Of a DNA stretch of 8,312 nucleotides, positions 6,451 through 8,312 are shown piece after piece. The stretch comes from an uncultured Eubacterium sp. (GTDB taxonomy: Bacteria > Bacillota > Clostridia > Lachnospirales > Lachnospiraceae), in contig CAJTVR010000144.1 of NCBI GenBank assembly GCA_910580075.1, forward strand, positions 1-8,312, read 5' to 3'. Position 1 is the first letter of the stretch. Every line of letters starts with the position of its first letter. Both the position numbers and the translations under genes were made by a program. Below the pieces are notes generated by a model. The model worked only from the letters and a program-made list of their open reading frames with translations, was not told where the DNA came from and ran no database searches.

Positions 6451-6457
6451 TCTGCTG

Positions 6458-6916
6458 TCAGTCCTCCTCTATCATAATCTGCGCCGCACACAATATTATG
6501 CCGGCAAAAACAAAAAAATCTGCCATATTAAACACCAGCCTGCGAAACCATTGCGGCCCGCATCCAAAACTGACATAATCTACCACATGTCCTTTCACCA
6601 GACGGTCATGCAGATTGCTCATTCCTGCACCTGTAAGAAACGAAAGTCCTGTCTTGGCCAGAAACTGCCGCTTTTTTTGCAGCGTCAGTATAAAAATACA
6701 GGATACTGCTCCAAACATCACCGCATGCATACGCTTCATCCAGTCCGGATGCGCACTCAGGAAATTCCCGGCGGCACCGGTATTATAGTATTTCTTTAAT
6801 ATAATAGTCCCATGAACCAGCGGCCTCTGCTCATCCAGCGTCCTTACACGGTCCATATGTTTTTTTATATAGTATTCCACAATAAAAATAATTCCAGTCA
6901 GAAAAAGAAATAACAT
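6458..6916 (-). CDS. Divergent signal peptidase II (LspA)-like membrane aspartic protease
   Basis: LspA cleaves the signal peptide of prolipoproteins in the membrane after lipidation. This 152-aa protein has four predicted membrane helices and the family's core motifs in order: NTGAAGN (45-51, normally NxGAAF), GAGMSNLHDRLVKG (96-109, normally GGAxGNxxDR), VVDY with catalytic Asp113, and FNMAD with catalytic Asp133. Both catalytic aspartates are retained, so activity is plausible. Several usually conserved positions are altered: Gly50 for the Phe of NxGAAF, Glu14 in place of the Asp in the first-helix DQ-K motif, and Ser100 for Gly. It may be an additional, specialised paralogue rather than the housekeeping enzyme; that is inference. 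The start has AAGGAG (6925-6930) 8 nt upstream. It is the first gene of a two-gene unit with the MATE transporter. Confidence 0.82.
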   Translation of the reverse strand: MLFLFLTGIIFIVEYYIKKHMDRVRTLDEQRPLVHGTIILKKYYNTGAAGNFLSAHPDWMKRMHAVMFGAVSCIFILTLQKKRQFLAKTGLSFLTGAGMSNLHDRLVKGHVVDYVSFGCGPQWFRRLVFNMADFFVFAGIILCAAQIMIEED

Positions 6917-6941
6917 GGCAAAAACTCCTTTTTAAATAATT

Positions 6942-6971
6942 ATTATACACCAGACCTCTCCTGTTTTTCCA
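6942..6971 (-). promoter_or_regulatory. Promoter of the lspA-like/MATE unit
   Basis: On the minus strand a perfect -10 TATAAT (6947-6942) is preceded, 18 bp upstream, by a weak -35 TGGAAA (6971-6966). The expected start near 6935 would give a short leader of about 20 nt carrying the AAGGAG site. A perfect 16-bp AT palindrome lies at 6973-6988, just upstream, and could be a regulator site. Confidence 0.55.
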
Positions 6972-7026
6972 GTTATTTTTAAAAATAAGCAGCTGTCTGT
7001 ACGGAACTATAGCAGAAGATAAAAAG

Positions 7027-7104
7027 AATTCAGGCAAAGGGAATGGATGCGGCATACATGGCTTCACTCGGAGAGCAAAATATGTGTTATTCCCTGCCTG
7101 AATT
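7027..7104. repeat. Long-range inverted repeat / hairpin
   Basis: AATTCAGGCA-AA-GGGAA (7027-7043) pairs with TTCCCTGCCTGAATT (7090-7104): 15 base pairs with a 2-nt bulge and a 46-nt loop. It sits between the lspA-like promoter and the repeat cluster. There is no strong U-tract on either strand, so a terminator role is uncertain. It might belong to a gene ending to the right of the window or to the repeat cluster itself. Confidence 0.45.
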
Positions 7105-7117
7105 GTTAAAACCGGGA

Positions 7118-7169
7118 TGTTTATGGGTTATCCGGACGCCGGGTGTTTATAGGTTATCCGGACGCCGGG
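7118..7169 (+). repeat. Tandem 26-bp direct repeat, two copies
   Basis: 7118-7143 and 7144-7169 are identical in 25 of 26 positions (core GGTTATCCGGACGCCGGG). A partial CCGGG precedes the first copy. The second copy runs directly into the first 65-bp module, and the same CCGGACGCC-to-GGCGGAGAAAC junction recurs downstream of gpmI at 3380-3402. Confidence 0.85.
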
Positions 7170-7231
7170 GCGGAGAAACTTTTCCTTTTTCTGTTCCGCC
7201 TGCAAACAGTAAGAAATTCTAAATTTTCTGC
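7167..7231 (+). repeat. Module A copy 1
   Basis: It begins GGGGCGGAGAAACTTTTCC and ends AGAAATTCTAAATTTTCTGC. It matches the inverted copy at 7374-7438 over about 85% of its length, with the largest differences in the middle (TTCCGCCTGC instead of GACTCCGGA). With copy 2 it forms the arms of a 272-bp inverted repeat. Confidence 0.85.
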
Positions 7232-7257
7232 TTGAAGGCTGTGGCAGCGGACGGACC

Positions 7258-7360
7258 GGTGCCTGATGCCCTGACGCCCTGGCATGCTTTATGCAGTGGC
7301 ACTGGCAGGCACCTTTTGGGGCTTCCAGGTTTTCGACGGCGGCAGACAGTGTGCCCCAAA
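7258..7360. repeat. Paired hairpins between module A copies 1 and 2
   Basis: GGTGCCTG (7258-7265) pairs with CAGGCACC (7306-7313), and TTTGGGGC (7315-7322) pairs with GCCCCAAA (7353-7360). The two 8-bp perfect stems sit side by side inside the 142-bp spacer of the large inverted repeat, which as RNA could fold as a long stem with two branch hairpins. Confidence 0.6.
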
Positions 7361-7373
7361 TCCTGGGTATCGG

Positions 7374-7438
7374 GCAGAAAATTAAGAATTTCTAACTGTT
7401 TTCCGGAGTCACAGAAAAAGGAAAAGTTTCTCCGCCCC
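7374..7438 (-). repeat. Module A copy 2 (inverted)
   Basis: Its reverse complement matches copy 4 (8247-8312) nearly base for base, including GTGACTCCGGA in the middle. The similarity continues on both sides. The inner flank resembles 8107-8130 (CCAGGATTTGGG), and the outer flank 7439-7478 resembles the reverse of 8207-8246, giving about 100 bp of close match. Confidence 0.85.
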
Positions 7439-7499
7439 GGCTGGTACTGGATGAGCTTATATGTCTGCCCGGATGCCAATTCACAGACTGGAAGAGAAA

Positions 7500-7525
7500 G
7501 ATGTTTATTCTGTCACTGACAGGCA
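7500..7525 (+). repeat. Motif C copy
   Basis: GATGTTTATTCTGTCACTGA followed by CAGGCA. Related copies are at 7567-7591, 7597-7622 and 7973-8000 on the plus strand, and at 7885-7913 and 3347-3372 on the minus strand. The end of this copy is also the left arm of a 9-bp hairpin (7520-7548). Confidence 0.65.
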
Positions 7526-7548
7526 AATGAATTTTATATATTTGCCTG
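7520..7548. repeat. Perfect 9-bp hairpin
   Basis: CAGGCAAAT (7520-7528) and ATTTGCCTG (7540-7548) form a perfect stem with an 11-nt AT-only loop except for one G. No U-tract follows. It lies between two copies of motif C. Confidence 0.6.
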
Positions 7549-7566
7549 GATGCCTGTTTCCTGATA

Positions 7567-7622
7567 CAGATATTCTGTCGCTGACAGCCAGTAAAAGACG
7601 TTTATTCTGTCACGGACAGCCA
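7567..7622 (+). repeat. Two adjacent motif C copies
   Basis: 7567-7591 (GATATTCTGTCGCTGACAGC) and 7597-7622 (ACGTTTATTCTGTCACGGAC) are direct copies about 30 bp apart. They are followed at once by a module B copy. Confidence 0.65.
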
Positions 7623-7700
7623 GATATCCTGCAAGATTTCGGCCTGTATCTGAACAACCGGAATTCAGACAGGCATAAAAATTTAGACAGTAACAGCCGG
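7623..7700 (+). repeat. Module B copy
   Basis: Starting GATATCCTGCAAGATTTCGG and ending ACAGTAACAGCC, it aligns with 8169-8246 (GATATTCTGCAGGATTTCAG to CAGTATCAGCC) at roughly 75% identity. Unlike the 8169 copy it is not followed by a recognisable module A, only by GGCAGAGAC, which looks like a truncated A start. Confidence 0.65.
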
Positions 7701-7842
7701 CAGAGACACATCAGAAGGAACTGGTTCTCCATCCAGCTAGTTCCGGCGAATATACGTCTGGTAGCCAGGCTTGCAGCACACGGCTGAAAAACAGCTGCCG
7801 CACGGGAACATAAATTTAGCCAGTTCCAGACAAAGAATTTTT

Positions 7843-8046
7843 TTCCAGCTGGTACTGAATGAATTTTTAGTCTGTCCGGCATCCGGCTGACTGCAGCAGA
7901 ATAAACGTACATCTGCCAGGTTTTGACATTCATCTGGAAGCTGGCATTCAGACGAAGACCAAACTCTTGCAGGATGTACGCTTATTCTATCACTGGCAGA
8001 CAGTACCGGACAGCCACATAAAAATTCATTCACTGCCAGCTGGGAA
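7843..8046. repeat. Large imperfect inverted repeat of B/C modules
   Basis: The left arm, about 7843-7917, reversed, aligns with the right arm, about 7966-8046. Shared blocks in the same order are GATGTACG and TTATTCT, CCGGACAG, TAAAAATTCATTCA and CCAGCTGG. The roughly 48-bp centre separates the arms. The right arm is followed directly by module A copy 3. Confidence 0.6.
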
Positions 8047-8106
8047 GAGACACTTTTTCCTTTTGCTGTGATTCTGGAGAACGGTTTGAAATTCTTAATT
8101 TTCTGC
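8041..8106 (+). repeat. Module A copy 3 (diverged)
   Basis: It ends GAAATTCTTAATTTTCTGC exactly as copies 2 and 4 do, while its beginning is diverged (GGGAAGAGACACTTTTTCC instead of GGGGCGGAGAAAC). It is followed by CTGGTATCCAGGATTTGGGC, which matches the reverse of the sequence next to copy 2. Confidence 0.75.
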
Positions 8107-8168
8107 CTGGTATCCAGGATTTGGGCATGCCTGGATTCCGCTTTCAAGATCAAGCACGGCATCCAGAA

Positions 8169-8312
8169 AGATATTCTGCAGGATTTCAGCCTGTATCTGT
8201 ACAGCTGGCATTCAGAAAGACATATAAGATTCATCCAGTATCAGCCGGGGCGGAGAAACTTTTTCCTTTTTCTGTGACTCCGGAGAACAGTTAGAAATTC
8301 TTAATTTTCTGC
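8169..8312 (+). repeat. Module B plus module A copy 4 (reaches window edge)
   Basis: Module B at 8169-8246 abuts module A at 8247-8312. The joint B-A order matches, reversed, 7374-7478. The module A sequence ends with the window, at the same TTTTCTGC end as the other copies, so the cluster may continue beyond. Confidence 0.8.

Larger units (their letters stand above)
7118..8312. repeat. Mosaic interspersed repeat cluster, non-coding
   Basis: About 1.2 kb made almost wholly of short modules repeated with 70-95% similarity in both orientations. They comprise a tandem 26-mer, four copies of a 65-bp module A, an ~80-bp module B usually abutting A, and a ~26-bp motif C (TTTATTCTGTCACTGACAGCC-like). 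The cluster runs off the right edge. Open frames exist on both strands, but they lack ribosome binding sites and differ between copies of the same module. Repeated peptides such as QYQPGRRNF arise simply from the repeated DNA. No transposase, cas gene or RNA gene was recognised. Function is unknown. Confidence 0.75.

Noticed and set aside
6831..7067. 78-codon minus-strand frame
   Set aside because: It overlaps the promoter and first codons of the lspA-like gene in another frame and has no family likeness.
7219..8277. Several 70-165 codon open frames on both strands of the repeat cluster
   Set aside because: They overlap each other on opposite strands, lack ribosome binding sites, and the shared peptide pieces follow from the repeated DNA. 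Copies of the same module are not kept in one frame.
7118..8312. CRISPR array
   Set aside because: Repeat units vary in length, sequence and orientation, spacers are not uniform, and no cas gene is present.

Overview
The window looks like chromosomal DNA of a low-to-mid GC Gram-positive anaerobe of the class Clostridia, most likely Lachnospiraceae. The evidence is the strong GGAG-type ribosome binding sites, the Firmicutes-style cofactor-independent phosphoglycerate mutase, a MepA-like MATE transporter, and a Wzz-like protein with a tyrosine-kinase-like C-terminal domain. All recognisable genes lie on the minus strand, so the window reads biologically from right to left. The genus cannot be fixed from the sequence alone.

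Region 1 (1-2324, minus) is the promoter-proximal end of a surface polysaccharide operon. It contains an XRE-type regulator, then a two-TM Wzz-like chain-length/export protein whose kinase-like tail has lost the ATP-binding loop, then a family 2 glycosyltransferase cut by the window edge. The genes are tightly spaced and probably co-transcribed.

Region 2 (2391-2733) is the most interesting part. Two inverted copies of a 29-bp site, each with 11-bp dyad arms around a 7-bp asymmetric core, flank a very AT-rich segment of about 270 bp that holds one good promoter. This looks like a tyrosine-recombinase-type invertible promoter. As assembled, the promoter points right, away from the polysaccharide operon (predicted OFF). 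Inversion would place it about 113 nt upstream of the regulator start, pointing into the operon (predicted ON). No recombinase gene is in the window.

Region 3 (2734-3409) has no recognisable gene. It holds possible degraded coding remnants, a long MITE-like hairpin with 20-bp terminal inverted repeats that may also act as a bidirectional terminator, and one remote copy of the repeat family seen at the right end.

Region 4 (3410-6916, minus) holds housekeeping and transport genes: a divergent signal peptidase II (LspA)-like protein and a MATE transporter, probably one transcript, then gpmI with its own promoter.

Region 5 (6931-8312) starts with the lspA-like gene's promoter. It continues into about 1.2 kb of non-coding mosaic repeats: a tandem 26-mer, four copies of a 65-bp module in both orientations, shorter associated modules and several hairpins. 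The open frames there look like chance reading of the repeats.
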